A stretch of DNA of 64,000 nt from Streptomyces fumanus (GCF_014655295.1 NZ_BNBI01000007.1:1-64000); one strand, 5' to 3'; counted from the first letter of the stretch, positions 9,245-17,773 are shown. Notes: generated from the sequence alone by a model not told the origin. A program made the numbers and translations.

Positions 9245-9264
9245 CTCTGAGAGCGCTCTCAGAG
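9245..9264. promoter_or_regulatory. perfect 20-bp palindrome, CebR/LacI-type operator
   Basis: The sequence CTCTGAGAGCGCTCTCAGAG is fully self-complementary. Its core TGAGAGCGCTCTCA differs in only two symmetric positions from the known Streptomyces CebR box TGGGAGCGCTCCCA that controls cellulase and beta-glucan genes. It lies upstream of the GH16 glucanase, so induction of this gene by cello- or laminari-oligosaccharides is the natural inference. Confidence 0.8.
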
Positions 9265-9370
9265 TGCCGCCAATGTGCTCTCCGGGCCCCGCTCCGTCAA
9301 GAGGTGAAACCGAGAAAGACCCCCCGCCGCACGGGAGTTCACGCAGTGAAGCCGCCGGGCCCCCCGGACG

Positions 9371-10327
9371 TCACAGGGCGCTGCCGGCCCGCCACTTCGT
9401 CCAGGACAGGTTCCAGCCGTTGAGGCCGTTGGCCGGGTCGACGGTCCGCTCGCCGGAGTTCTTCACGATCACCACATCGCCCAGCAGCGAACCGTCGTAG
9501 AACGCGGAGCCGTCCGTCGTCCCGTCCTCGCCGCCCTGCGCGTCCCGCAGGCCGACGCAGCCGTGCGTGGTGTTGTCGTGCCCGAACACCGAGGGGGAGG
9601 TCCAGTAGTTGCCGTGCAGGAAGGTGCCGGAGGTGGTCAGCCGCTGGGCGTGCGGCACGTCCGGGATGTCGTACTCGTGGCCCAGGCCGACCGTGGAGGA
9701 CTCCATGCGGGTCTGCGTCAGCCGCTCGCTGATCACCATGATCCCGGACCAGGTGGTGTGGTCGGCGTCACCGCCGGTGACGGGGTAGGCGGCACTCTTC
9801 CGGCCGTCGCGGACGACGGTCATCCGCCCGGCCGCCAGGTCGACGGTGCTGATCTGCGACCGCCCGATCCGGAAGGCGAGGCTCTGGGACCGGCCGCCGT
9901 GGAGGCCCTCGCCCGCGCGCACACCGGCGAGGTCCAGGGAGACGGCGACCGTCGTGCCGGGAGCCCAGTACTTCTTCGGGCGGAAGTCGAGCCGGGTGTC
10001 GCCGAACCAATGCCCGGCGACCTCCACCTCCGGGTCGGCGGTGACCGTGATCGCCCGCTCGACCGCCGCCTTGCGGGTCACCGCGTGCGAGAAGGTCACC
10101 GACACCGGCATCCCGACGCCGTAGGTGCCGCCGTCCTGGGGCGTGACGGACGCCACCAAGGTCTCGACGGCCGGGTCCGCCGTGCCCTCGGCGGCCCGCG
10201 CGGTAACGCCGCCCAGCGCCGCCAGGGCCGCGGCGGCCGGCACGGCGCCCAGGGCGCCCAGGACACCTCGCCGGGACCACCGCCCCCGTGCGGCGTCCTG
10301 CGGGTCGGATATGCGGGGGGTGCTCAC
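9371..10327 (-). CDS. L,D-transpeptidase (YkuD domain) with Ig-like domain
   Basis: Cell-wall cross-linking enzyme, 318 residues, forming 3-3 peptidoglycan links outside the membrane. The N-terminus has a Tat-like RRGVLGALG signal followed by an Ala-rich hydrophobic core. Residues about 55-155 resemble the Ig-like domain of mycobacterial LdtMt2 (VTPQDGGTYGVGMPVSVTFS). Residues about 160-290 are the YkuD domain with FLHGNYW and the catalytic THGC (H255, C257). The usual SHGCxRL reads THGCVGL here: Arg is replaced by Gly, but the catalytic Cys and His remain. Start is GTG 10327. Confidence 0.88.
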   Translation of the reverse strand: MSTPRISDPQDAARGRWSRRGVLGALGAVPAAAALAALGGVTARAAEGTADPAVETLVASVTPQDGGTYGVGMPVSVTFSHAVTRKAAVERAITVTADPEVEVAGHWFGDTRLDFRPKKYWAPGTTVAVSLDLAGVRAGEGLHGGRSQSLAFRIGRSQISTVDLAAGRMTVVRDGRKSAAYPVTGGDADHTTWSGIMVISERLTQTRMESSTVGLGHEYDIPDVPHAQRLTTSGTFLHGNYWTSPSVFGHDNTTHGCVGLRDAQGGEDGTTDGSAFYDGSLLGDVVIVKNSGERTVDPANGLNGWNLSWTKWRAGSAL

Positions 10328-10554
10328 GGCGCGGGCCTTTCCGGGGATTGGTCGGGGTGCGTGCAGTCTGCACCATATATCTGGGTGCGGGCTGTGTGGC
10401 CTGGTTCGGGGTGGGGTGGGGTTGTGAGAAATGTGGCAGAACGGGCGTTTGAGGGGTGCTGAGGGGTGGGTGGGGGTGCTCTCGGGTGCCCGCAGGGACC
10501 CGTACCCGCGGAGCGTTCCCTACCCCGCCGGTCCCCGTACCCCGGGGGCGTCTT

Positions 10555-11328
10555 CTACCTCGCCGCGCCCCGGCTCTCCGCCCCGTCCGGCTGCCAGCCC
10601 AGGGCGCGGGAGATGCCGCGGGCCGCCAGGCGGACCGCCGGGCCCAGCACCGGTATCCGCGCCGCGTCGTGCGGGACGACCACCGAGACCGCCGCGGTCA
10701 CCGTGCCGTCCGCCGCGCGCACCGGTGCCGCCACCGACAGCGCGTCGTCGGTGACCTGGCGGTCGCTCACCGCCGTGCCGGTGCGCCGCACCTCGGCCAG
10801 CACCCGGCGCAGCCGTACCGGGTCGGTGAGCGTGTACGGCGTGAACGCGGCGAGCGGACCCGCGCAGTACGCCTCCTGTACCTCGGGCCCGCAGTGCGCC
10901 AGCAGCGCGAGCCCGACCCCGGTGGCGTGCAGCGGCCAGCGCGCCCCGACCCGGATGTGCACGCCGACCGCGGACCGCCCCGACAGCCACTCGACGTACA
11001 CCACCTCGGTGCCGTCCCGCACCGCCAACTGCACGTTCTCGTGGGTCGCCTCGTACAGGTCCTCCAGGTAGGGCAGGGCGACCTGCCGCAGCGCCAGCCC
11101 GCGCGGGGCGAGCGCCGCCAGCTCCCACAGCCGCAGCCCCACGTGGTAGACGCCCGCGCCGTCCCGCTCCAGCGCGCCCCACGCGGTGAGCGCGCCGACC
11201 AGCCGGTGCGTGGTGGTCAGGCTCAGCCCGGCCCGCCGGCTGATGTCGGTCAGGCAGAGCGCCGGATGCTCGTGGTCGAAGGCGGCGAGCACCGCCAGCA
11301 GGCGGTCGGGCGCGGAACGGGCGGTCAT
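10555..11328 (-). CDS. IclR-family transcriptional regulator
   Basis: 257 residues. Residues about 5-65 are the winged HTH (LTDISRRAGLSLTTTHRLVG); residues about 80-245 are the effector-binding domain (GVHIRVGARWPLHATGVGLA, then VSDRQVTDDALSVAAPVRA). The effector is unknown. The gene is divergent from the GH4 glycosidase gene at 11639, so control of that gene is the simplest hypothesis. The ATG at 11326-11328 follows a GGAAG tract. Confidence 0.88.
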   Translation of the reverse strand: MTARSAPDRLLAVLAAFDHEHPALCLTDISRRAGLSLTTTHRLVGALTAWGALERDGAGVYHVGLRLWELAALAPRGLALRQVALPYLEDLYEATHENVQLAVRDGTEVVYVEWLSGRSAVGVHIRVGARWPLHATGVGLALLAHCGPEVQEAYCAGPLAAFTPYTLTDPVRLRRVLAEVRRTGTAVSDRQVTDDALSVAAPVRAADGTVTAAVSVVVPHDAARIPVLGPAVRLAARGISRALGWQPDGAESRGAAR

Positions 11329-11638
11329 CCACGGGGCTTCCGGGTCGGCGGGCGGGTCGGGGGAAGGGTAGGCCGCCGGGCGACGCGGCGGGAGGGGGCG
11401 GAGCGGATGACCGCCCGTTCCGCACCGGTTCTTACGGCGCGGGTCTTCCGGTCCGCGCCGGTCCGGTCCGCGTAGGGCCGTGCCGCTCCGGTCCGGTCCG
11501 GTACGTGCAGGCCCGTACCGCGTGCGGGTCCCCCCGGCGTGTCATCATCGGCGGCGGAAGAAGCGAAGTACGGACGGACGGCTCACCGGCGGCGGGCGGA
11601 GGCGCGGGGGGCCGGGTGACGGGCGGAGAGGTGCGGGT
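11329..11638. promoter_or_regulatory. divergent intergenic region iclR / GH4, with CGGTCC repeats
   Basis: This 310-base region separates the IclR and GH4 starts and must hold both promoters. It contains several CGGTCCGGTCC-type direct repeats between about 11449 and 11510, possible regulator half-sites. No convincing -10/-35 pair, RNA or small gene was recognised. Confidence 0.4.
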
Positions 11639-12976
11639 GTGAGGCTGACGATTCTGGGCGGCGGCGGATTCCGGGTGCCGTTGGTGTACGGGGCGCTGCT
11701 CGGGGACCGCGCCGAGGGCCGGGTGACCGAGGTCGTGCTGCACGACCTCGACCCGGCCCGGCTCACCGCGGTCACCCGGGTCCTGGCCGAACAGGCCGCC
11801 GGGGTGCCCGACGCGCCCCGGGTGACCGCCACCACCGACCTGGACGAGGCGCTCACCGGCGCCGACTTCGTGTTCTCCGCGATCCGCGTCGGCGGCCTCG
11901 CCGGACGCGCCGAGGACGAACGGGTCGCGCTCGCCGAGGGCGTCCTCGGCCAGGAGACGGTCGGCGCCGGCGGCATCGCCTACGGCCTGCGGACCGTGCC
12001 CGTGGCCACCGACATCGCCCGCCGGGTCGCCCGGCTCGCCCCCGACGCCTGGGTCATCAACTTCACCAACCCCGCCGGACTGGTCACCGAGGCCATGTCC
12101 CGCCACCTCGGCGACCGCGTCATCGGCATCTGCGACACCCCCGTCGGCCTCGGCCGCCGCATCGCCCGCGTCCTCGGCGTCCGCCCCGACCAGGCGTGGA
12201 TCGACTACGTCGGCCTCAACCACCTCGGCTGGGTCCGCGGCCTGCGCGTGGCCGGCCGCGACGAACTCCCGCGCCTGCTCGCCGACCCCGCCCTGCTCGG
12301 CTCCTTCGAGGAGGGCCGCCTCTTCGGCCCCGACTGGCTGCGCGCCCTCGGCGCGATCCCCAACGAGTACCTGCACTACTACTACTTCAACCGCGAGACC
12401 GTACGCGCCTACCAGCGGGCCGAGCGCACCCGCGGCGCCTTCCTCCGCGACCAGCAGGCCGGCTTCTACGCGGCGGCGGGCGACCCGGACGTCTCCGCCC
12501 TCGCCCTGTGGGAACGCACCCGCGCCGAACGCGAGGCCACCTACATGTCCGAGAACCGGGAGGCGGCCGGCGCCGGCGAACGCGACGACGACGACCTCTC
12601 CGGCGGCTACGAGAAGGTCGCCCTCGCCCTGATGCGGGCCATCGCCCGGGGCGAGCGCACCACCCTGATCCTCAACGTCCGCAACCGCCACACCCTCCCC
12701 GTCCTCGACGCCGACGCCGTGATCGAGGTGCCCTGCCTGGTCGGTGCCGACGGCGCCCACCCGGTCGCCGTGGACCCGCTGCCCGGCCACGCCACCGGCC
12801 TGGTCTGCGCGGTCAAGGCCGTCGAGCGGGAGGTCCTCGCGGCGGCCGACGCCGGTTCCCGGGAGCGGGCCGTCACCGCGTTCGCCCTGCACCCCCTCGT
12901 CGACTCGGTCACCGTGGCCCGCCGGCTCCTCGACGGCTACACCGCAGCCCACCCGGGCCTCGCCTACCTCCGGTAG
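11639..12976 (+). CDS. 6-phospho-beta-glucosidase, glycoside hydrolase family 4
   Basis: NAD- and metal-dependent GH4 enzyme, 445 residues. The translation begins VRLTILGGGGFRVPLVYGAL (Rossmann fold), followed by the family motifs VINFTNPAGLVTEA, the metal-binding Cys in GICDTPVG and the catalytic His region in GLNHLGW. The GTG at 11639 is preceded by GGAGAG; the longer open frame upstream has no coding character. It probably hydrolyses a phosphorylated or free beta-glucoside by the redox-elimination mechanism of the family; substrate cannot be read from the sequence, and no PTS genes adjoin it. Divergent from the IclR regulator. Confidence 0.87.
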   Translation: MRLTILGGGGFRVPLVYGALLGDRAEGRVTEVVLHDLDPARLTAVTRVLAEQAAGVPDAPRVTATTDLDEALTGADFVFSAIRVGGLAGRAEDERVALAEGVLGQETVGAGGIAYGLRTVPVATDIARRVARLAPDAWVINFTNPAGLVTEAMSRHLGDRVIGICDTPVGLGRRIARVLGVRPDQAWIDYVGLNHLGWVRGLRVAGRDELPRLLADPALLGSFEEGRLFGPDWLRALGAIPNEYLHYYYFNRETVRAYQRAERTRGAFLRDQQAGFYAAAGDPDVSALALWERTRAEREATYMSENREAAGAGERDDDDLSGGYEKVALALMRAIARGERTTLILNVRNRHTLPVLDADAVIEVPCLVGADGAHPVAVDPLPGHATGLVCAVKAVEREVLAAADAGSRERAVTAFALHPLVDSVTVARRLLDGYTAAHPGLAYLR

Positions 12977-12989
12977 CCCGGCCGCCGGT

Positions 12990-14138
12990 CTAGCCGGGCA
13001 GCGGGGCCGCCGGGTCGGTGACCGCCGGGGCCGGGAGCCGGTCCGCCGGGCGGGGCGGGGAGGGTACGGCCGCCGCCGTGGACGGTGCCGGGTCCGGCCA
13101 CGGGTGGGCCGGGGAGGCCGGCCGCAGCGGGCGCGTCCCGGAGACCACCGCGTAGTCCGGGCCCAGGAACGGCGGCACGATCTCCCCCGGGTCGTCCCCG
13201 AGCGCCAGCCGCACCGCCGCCCACGGGGCGTTGACCCCGCACAGCGACAGTTGGTGCAGCCCGCCCGCCGGACGGGTGTTGACGTCCATCAGCACCGGCC
13301 GGTCCCCGTACATCCGGAACTGGATGTTGGACAGGTGGTGCAGCCCGAAGCCCTCCGCCAGGCGCCGGGCCGGCCCGGTCCACCGCTCGTCGAGGGTGAA
13401 GCCCCGGCGGCGGCCGTTCTTGGTCCGGCCCACCGCCAGCCGTACCCGGTTGTCGGTGCCGGTCAGGCAGTCCACCGACACCTCCGGCTCCTCCAGTCGC
13501 GGCATCACCAGCCAGTCGACCGGCGCCCCGGCCTCCCGCACCGCCGCCACCGCCAGCTCCAGCGGCACCTGCGGCGAGGGGAACCCGGACAGGTGGGCCA
13601 GCGAGAACGGCGACCGGGTGACCACCCGGAACCCGACCCCGCCCGCGCCGGAGGCCGGCTTGAAGCAGGCCCGGTGCCCGGACGCCTCCAACTCCTCGAC
13701 GGCGGCCACCAGTTCGTCGGCGGTCCGGACCCGCCACCACGGCGGTACGGGTACGCCGATCGCCTGCGCCGCCTCGTAGCCGACCACCTTGTCCCGGAAG
13801 ACGGCCACCGCCTCCGGCGGCGGGGCGAGCAGCGCCGTACCGGCCGCCTCGAACTCGGCGCGGTGCGCCACGACCGCCGCCTGGTGCAGCCGCGGCACGA
13901 ACACGTCGATGCCCCGGCGCCGGCACTGGTCCAGCGCGTACTCGGCGTACGCCGCCGGGGACAGGTCGGCCGGTTCCAGCTCGGCGGTGTCGGCGGCGGC
14001 CAGCACGGGGGAGTCGGGGTCGCCGTGGGTGGCGTGGATCTCGACGGCCCGGCCGTCCGGATTTCTCCGGAGCTGGTCCATGAAGAACACGTTCTCCGCG
14101 TACGTGCGGTTGAGCCAGACGCGTACGCGAGAGACCAT
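12990..14138 (-). CDS. ATP-grasp domain protein
   Basis: 382 residues with a preATP-grasp N-terminus (about 1-110) and an ATP-grasp ligase core. Visible features are CFKPASGAGGVGFRVV (phosphate-binding loop), WLVMPRLEEPEVSVDCL, and the Mg/ATP ligands in VLMDVNTRPAGGLHQLS. Such proteins form amide or ester bonds by acyl-phosphate activation, but the substrate here is unknown. The C-terminal 40 residues are Pro/Ala-rich. Start ATG 14138 follows AAAGGCGG. It converges on the GH4 gene with only 13 bases between stops, and no partner gene is visible. Confidence 0.75.
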   Translation of the reverse strand: MVSRVRVWLNRTYAENVFFMDQLRRNPDGRAVEIHATHGDPDSPVLAAADTAELEPADLSPAAYAEYALDQCRRRGIDVFVPRLHQAAVVAHRAEFEAAGTALLAPPPEAVAVFRDKVVGYEAAQAIGVPVPPWWRVRTADELVAAVEELEASGHRACFKPASGAGGVGFRVVTRSPFSLAHLSGFPSPQVPLELAVAAVREAGAPVDWLVMPRLEEPEVSVDCLTGTDNRVRLAVGRTKNGRRRGFTLDERWTGPARRLAEGFGLHHLSNIQFRMYGDRPVLMDVNTRPAGGLHQLSLCGVNAPWAAVRLALGDDPGEIVPPFLGPDYAVVSGTRPLRPASPAHPWPDPAPSTAAAVPSPPRPADRLPAPAVTDPAAPLPG

Positions 14139-14406
14139 GCAGGCCGCCTTTCACGGGTCGCGGGCAGGACTCGGTCGGCCGTGCCCGGCCAGGGGGGATG
14201 AAGGGACACCGCACCGCTCTGCGCGTGGAAGGAGTCCGCGGGCGGTGGTGTCGGGGCGATCATAGGGGGTCCGGGACGGCCCCGTGCAACGCGCGTGTTA
14301 CGGATCGCGGCCCCCGTCCGCGAGGGTCCCGGCGGTCTTGTCGCGCGGCCCCGCCCTGTGATCTCGTGAGGGCGTCACGAGGCGGGGACAGGGAGGACGG
14401 GACCCG

Positions 14407-15093
14407 GTGATCGAGGAACTGCTGCCGGACACGGTCGCCGCCGTCGCGGCCCACGGCCATGACACCACCGGACATGCGCCGCTGTACCCGGAGGAGGAGG
14501 CGCTGATCGCCCGCGCGGTCGCCAAGCGCCGCCGGGAGTTCACCGCCGTCCGGTCCTGCGCCCGGCGGGCCATGGAGAAGCTGGGCGTGCCGCCGCAGCC
14601 GGTGCTGCCCGGCGAACGCGGGGCACCGGGCTGGCCGCCCGGCCTGGTCGGCAGCATGACCCACTGCGACGGCTACTGCGCCGCCGCCCTGGCCCGCGCC
14701 GCCGACCTGGCCTCCATCGGCATCGACGCCGAGCGGGACGCGCCGCTGCCGGAGGGCGTGCTGGACGCCGTGGCCCTGCCCGCCGAGGCCGAGCGGCTGC
14801 GCAAGCTGACGGCGGACGGGGCGCGGGTGCACGCGGACCGGCTGCTGTTCAGCGCCAAGGAGTCGGTCTACAAGGCGTGGTTCCCGCTCACCCGGCGGTG
14901 GCTGGACTTCAGCGAGGCCGACATTGAGTTCACCGTCCACCCCGGCGACCCGGGCGGCGGCACCTTCCGGGCCGCCCTGCTGGTGCCCGGGCCGCGGGTG
15001 GGCGACCGGACCCTGACCCACTTCGACGGCCGCTGGGCCGCCCGCGACGGCCTGCTGACGACGGCGATCACCATCCCGGCGCCGCCCGTCTGA
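14407..15093 (+). CDS. 4'-phosphopantetheinyl transferase, Sfp/EntD type
   Basis: Transfers phosphopantetheine from CoA to the conserved Ser of carrier proteins. 228 residues, with the three PPTase signatures VGSMTHCDGYCAAALA, the Mg-binding IGIDAE, and FSAKESVYKAW. It starts at GTG 14407. It stands alone, divergent from the ATP-grasp gene. It corresponds by context to S. coelicolor SCO6673 (from memory). It is about 19 kb from the type II PKS acyl carrier protein at 33.7 kb and is a candidate to activate it, although Streptomyces usually has several PPTases. Confidence 0.9.
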   Translation: MIEELLPDTVAAVAAHGHDTTGHAPLYPEEEALIARAVAKRRREFTAVRSCARRAMEKLGVPPQPVLPGERGAPGWPPGLVGSMTHCDGYCAAALARAADLASIGIDAERDAPLPEGVLDAVALPAEAERLRKLTADGARVHADRLLFSAKESVYKAWFPLTRRWLDFSEADIEFTVHPGDPGGGTFRAALLVPGPRVGDRTLTHFDGRWAARDGLLTTAITIPAPPV

Positions 15094-15107
15094 TCCGCCG
15101 GTCCGCC

Positions 15108-15210
15108 CGGGGCTCAAGGCCCAAGGCCCAGGGCGCGAGGCCCAGAGCCCAAGGCTTAGGGCCCAAGGCCCAGGACTCAAGGTCAGGGCTCAAGGTCAGG
15201 ACTAGAGGTC
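15108..15210. repeat. degenerate short tandem repeat tract (CAAGGCC-type)
   Basis: About 100 bases of imperfect 7-8-base units of the type GGCCCAA / GGCTCAA / GGTCAGG follow the PPTase stop. The tract runs into the last codons and stop of the small gene at 15183, so its C-terminus lies within repeat DNA. Units are too short and too irregular for CRISPR; slippage during replication is the likely origin. Confidence 0.75.
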
Positions 15211-15455
15211 CAGGGCTCGGGCGGCCGTGGGCACCAGCTCGCCAGCAGCCGGAAGAACTCCTCCTCGTTGCCGCTCAGTCCCGCCGCGGCCAGCGCCTGC
15301 TCCGCCTCGGCGAGGACGGACGGCGGGATGACGGGCGGGCGCGGGGCCTCCGACGGCCCGGCCGGGGTGTCGAAGGCGGCGCGCACGGTGTGCAGCAGCC
15401 GCAGGTAGGCCCGGACGGCGGTGCGTTCACGGTCGGTCAGCACGGCGGTGGTCAT
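15183..15455 (-). CDS. small hypothetical protein in XRE/metallopeptidase operon
   Basis: A 90-residue predicted cytoplasmic protein, no family recognised. It begins MTTAVLTDRERTAVRAYLRL, is mostly helical and Ala-rich, and ends PPEPWTSSPDLEP within a repeat tract. The ATG at 15455 follows a strong GGGGAGAG, so this start is preferred over a longer frame that begins in the gap. It is the third gene downstream of the XRE regulator and HExxH protein (135-base gap), and may be co-transcribed with them. Confidence 0.65.
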   Translation of the reverse strand: MTTAVLTDRERTAVRAYLRLLHTVRAAFDTPAGPSEAPRPPVIPPSVLAEAEQALAAAGLSGNEEEFFRLLASWCPRPPEPWTSSPDLEP

Positions 15456-15590
15456 CGGTCGGCTCTCCCCGTCTCGACGTAGGCGAAGGGCACCGCCCCG
15501 CACGGCGGCGCCACCCCTCCAGCTTGCCGCCCACCACTGACAATCCGGCCCGGCCGGGCGCGCCACGCCGGACGCGCCCCCCGTACCGGC

Positions 15591-16139
15591 TCAGCCCAGA
15601 TACCCCAGCGACGCCTCGATCCGCCCCGCCAGGTGGTCCCGCTGCACCGGCCCGCGCAGCGCCGAACCGGCCAGCAGCGTACGGCACTTGCTGGCCAGCA
15701 GCAGCCCGAAGCTCTCGGCCTGCTGCTCGTCCGTCTCGTCGAACCGGGACCGCGCCGCGACCGCCCGGACGGTGGCCCGCAGGGCCTCCTCGTCCAGGTC
15801 CCCGGCCAGCAGCCGGGCGGCGGTCGCGGCGCCGCCGACGGGGTGGCCGCGGTGTCCGGCCCACAGGTGCCACAGCTCGTGCCCGAGGATGACCAACTGG
15901 TGGTCGGGCGCGGTGCGTTCCTCGACGACCACCAGGTCCCGGTCGGTCAGGTCCACCCAGAGGCCGCTGGCGGTGCCGGGCGGGAAGGCGGCGGTACGGA
16001 ACAGCAGCGGACGGCCGCGGCGCCGGCTCATCGCCCCGCACAGCGCGGCGTACAGATCGGCGGGCGGTGCCGGGACCGGAAGCGTCAGTTCAGCGACCAG
16101 TTCGCCGCAGAGGCGGCGCATGTCCCTACCGATGCCCAA
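15591..16139 (-). CDS. ImmA/IrrE-like zinc metallopeptidase (regulator component)
   Basis: 182 residues with a clear zincin site LGHELWHLWAGH (H87, E88, H91), the feature of the ImmA/IrrE peptidases that cleave XRE-type repressors. A further acidic DETDEQQAESFG stretch could give the third zinc ligand. The start is TTG 16139, preceded by GGGGAG at good spacing; the ATG six codons later has none. It lies 15 bases after the XRE-like gene in the same operon, the arrangement expected for a peptidase and its DNA-binding partner. Cleavage of that partner is inference. Confidence 0.78.
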   Translation of the reverse strand: MGIGRDMRRLCGELVAELTLPVPAPPADLYAALCGAMSRRRGRPLLFRTAAFPPGTASGLWVDLTDRDLVVVEERTAPDHQLVILGHELWHLWAGHRGHPVGGAATAARLLAGDLDEEALRATVRAVAARSRFDETDEQQAESFGLLLASKCRTLLAGSALRGPVQRDHLAGRIEASLGYLG

Positions 16140-16154
16140 TATCTCTCCCCAGGC

Positions 16155-16811
16155 TCACGACTCGGGCCGCTTGACGCTCTCCAGGAGCATGTCCAGCCAC
16201 TCGGCGACCTTGTCGCGGTGCTGGTCGGTGGGCAACTGGGCGGCCCGCCACGCGATTCCGCGGACGCCGTGGTCCTGGAGCAGCTTCTCCAGCGGGTCGT
16301 CGGCGGGCCCGGCCGCCGCCCGCTCCCGGTCGGCGAGCTTCTGGTGCAGCTCCTGCTCGATGTGGAGCAGCGCCCCGGCCAGCGCCTCCGGGTCCTCGGC
16401 GGTGAGGAACCCGGCGTGCACCCGGAAGAAGCGCTGGATGGCGTCGCAGTGCTCCATGGTGGGACGCCGGTCGCCGTTGATGAGCGCGCCCGCCTGCTGC
16501 CGGGACATCCCGGCGCCGTCGGCGATCTCCTGCTGGGTGTAGCGGCGGCCGTTGGGTTTCAGCCGGGTGCGGCGCAGCAGGTCCAGCCGCTGCACGAACC
16601 GGGTCTGCACATCGGGCTCACCGGCCGGCCGGCCGTTCAGCAGGGCCTTGACGACGGCCTCGGGGACACCGGAGGCGACGGAGAGCCGGGCGGTGTCGAA
16701 GACCTCCGAGTGCGGTACGCCGAGCCGGTCGGCGAGCGCGGAGACACGGGAGACCGCGGACGACAGCGCGGCCGTCGGCGTGGTGCCCGGATCCTCGAAG
16801 CCAGCCGTCAC
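16155..16811 (-). CDS. XRE-type helix-turn-helix regulator
   Basis: 218 residues. A central HTH is visible at about residues 90-125 (YTQQEIADGAGMSRQQAGAL), preceded by an N-terminal helical region and followed by a C-terminal helical domain (HIEQELHQKLADRERAA). I choose GTG 16811, with GGAG about 8 bases upstream; the frame stays open 42 codons further, but that stretch is poorly coding. It is the first gene of the operon with the metallopeptidase. The upstream CTCACA direct repeats may be its own operator. Confidence 0.72.
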   Translation of the reverse strand: MTAGFEDPGTTPTAALSSAVSRVSALADRLGVPHSEVFDTARLSVASGVPEAVVKALLNGRPAGEPDVQTRFVQRLDLLRRTRLKPNGRRYTQQEIADGAGMSRQQAGALINGDRRPTMEHCDAIQRFFRVHAGFLTAEDPEALAGALLHIEQELHQKLADRERAAAGPADDPLEKLLQDHGVRGIAWRAAQLPTDQHRDKVAEWLDMLLESVKRPES

Positions 16812-16830
16812 CGACAGATCTCCTACGTCT

Positions 16831-16859
16831 CTCACAGGACTCACAGGCTTCTCACAAGC
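16831..16859. repeat. CTCACAGG direct repeats upstream of XRE gene
   Basis: Three near-identical 9-mers (CTCACAGGA at 16831, CTCACAGGC at 16840, CTCACAAGC at 16851) are spaced 9 and 11 bases apart, about one helical turn. They lie just upstream of the XRE start, consistent with an autoregulatory site. The function is inferred only from position. Confidence 0.45.
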
Positions 16860-17048
16860 GAAGCGGTTGCCGTGAACTTCCCGGAGAGTAGCCCGACAGC
16901 CGAACCCGCATCCAGGTCTCGCCACAACTGTGGCCAATTTCAGCCGTCAACCGGCATGAAATGCCACGATAGTTGACATGACTCGCGGCGAAGCAGCAGG
17001 ATCGGGGCGCCGCGTGAAGGCCGCATAGGCAAGAGGGGTGACCTCCCG

Positions 17049-17708
17049 ATGGCATTTCAGGCAGGAGGGCAGCGGTCGGCACCGCGGCCCGCGCCCGCGA
17101 CCCCCGAGGCCCGGGCGTATCTGCAGGACTACGCCGCTTACCTGGACGCCGTCCCCCATCCCTCGTTCGTCGTCGACCACCGCTGGGACGTGGTCCTGGC
17201 CAACGGTGCCTTCCGGACACTTTTCCGGCGGGTCGGGCCGCATCCGACGGCCATGCCGGGCGACAACTTCCTGCGCTTCGTCCTCTTCCACCCGGACGCC
17301 CCCACCGTCCTCGGGGAGCACGAGCCGAGCTGGTGCCTGCCGATGCTGGCGCACTTCGCGGCCACCCTGGAGGCGCACGGCCACGATCCCGGGCTGCAGG
17401 CGATCCGCCGGGACATCGCCCAGGACCCGATCATGGAGGCGGCCTACCGGCAGGGGCTGCCGCACTGGGTCCGCGCGGTCGGCGAGACGGCCGTCGAACA
17501 CGACGGCGCGGTACGGCCGCTGCTCCACCCCGACGCCCGGCCGGGGGTGACCGAGTGCCGGGTCGTGGTGGAGACGCCCAGGTCGCTCGCGCGGCTCGGG
17601 TACACCCGGCAGACGCTGGTGGCGCACGAGGCGCGCCGCGCCCCCGTCCGCGAGCGCGGGCCCCGGCGCGGCGCGGCCCACCTGCGCGTGGTCCCACCGG
17701 CCGGCTGA
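17049..17708 (+). CDS. MmyB-like ligand-binding domain protein without HTH
   Basis: 219 residues with features of the MmyB/MltR ligand-binding domain: AYLQDYAAYLDAVPHPSFVVD and HRWDVVLANGAFRTLF near the start, then LRFVLFHPDAPTVLG. In most Streptomyces members this PAS-like domain follows an XRE HTH; here the HTH is missing, and the domain stands alone. The ATG follows GAGGGG. It is divergent from the XRE-metallopeptidase operon (237-base gap), so it might act with that HTH protein in trans, which is inference. The C-terminus is Arg/Pro-rich. Confidence 0.68.
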   Translation: MAFQAGGQRSAPRPAPATPEARAYLQDYAAYLDAVPHPSFVVDHRWDVVLANGAFRTLFRRVGPHPTAMPGDNFLRFVLFHPDAPTVLGEHEPSWCLPMLAHFAATLEAHGHDPGLQAIRRDIAQDPIMEAAYRQGLPHWVRAVGETAVEHDGAVRPLLHPDARPGVTECRVVVETPRSLARLGYTRQTLVAHEARRAPVRERGPRRGAAHLRVVPPAG

Positions 17709-17737
17709 CCCGACGCCCACCGGGCCTCACGACCGCT

Positions 17738-17773
17738 CACCGGCCGACCTTCCGTTCACCGGCTGACCTTCCG
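17738..17773. repeat. short direct repeat CACCGGCYGACCTTCCG
   Basis: Two 17-base copies (17738-17754 and 17757-17773) differ at one position and are spaced 19 bases. They lie between the MmyB-like gene and the LacI gene. A further partial copy, CCGGCCGACTGACC, follows. No function assigned. Confidence 0.5.

Noticed and set aside
14407..15093. PPTase as part of the PKS cluster proper
   Set aside because: It is 12-16 kb from the nearest cluster gene, separated by unrelated sugar and regulatory genes; only a functional link to the ACP is suggested.
15108..15210. CRISPR-like array
   Set aside because: Units are 7-8 bases, degenerate, without spacers or cas genes.
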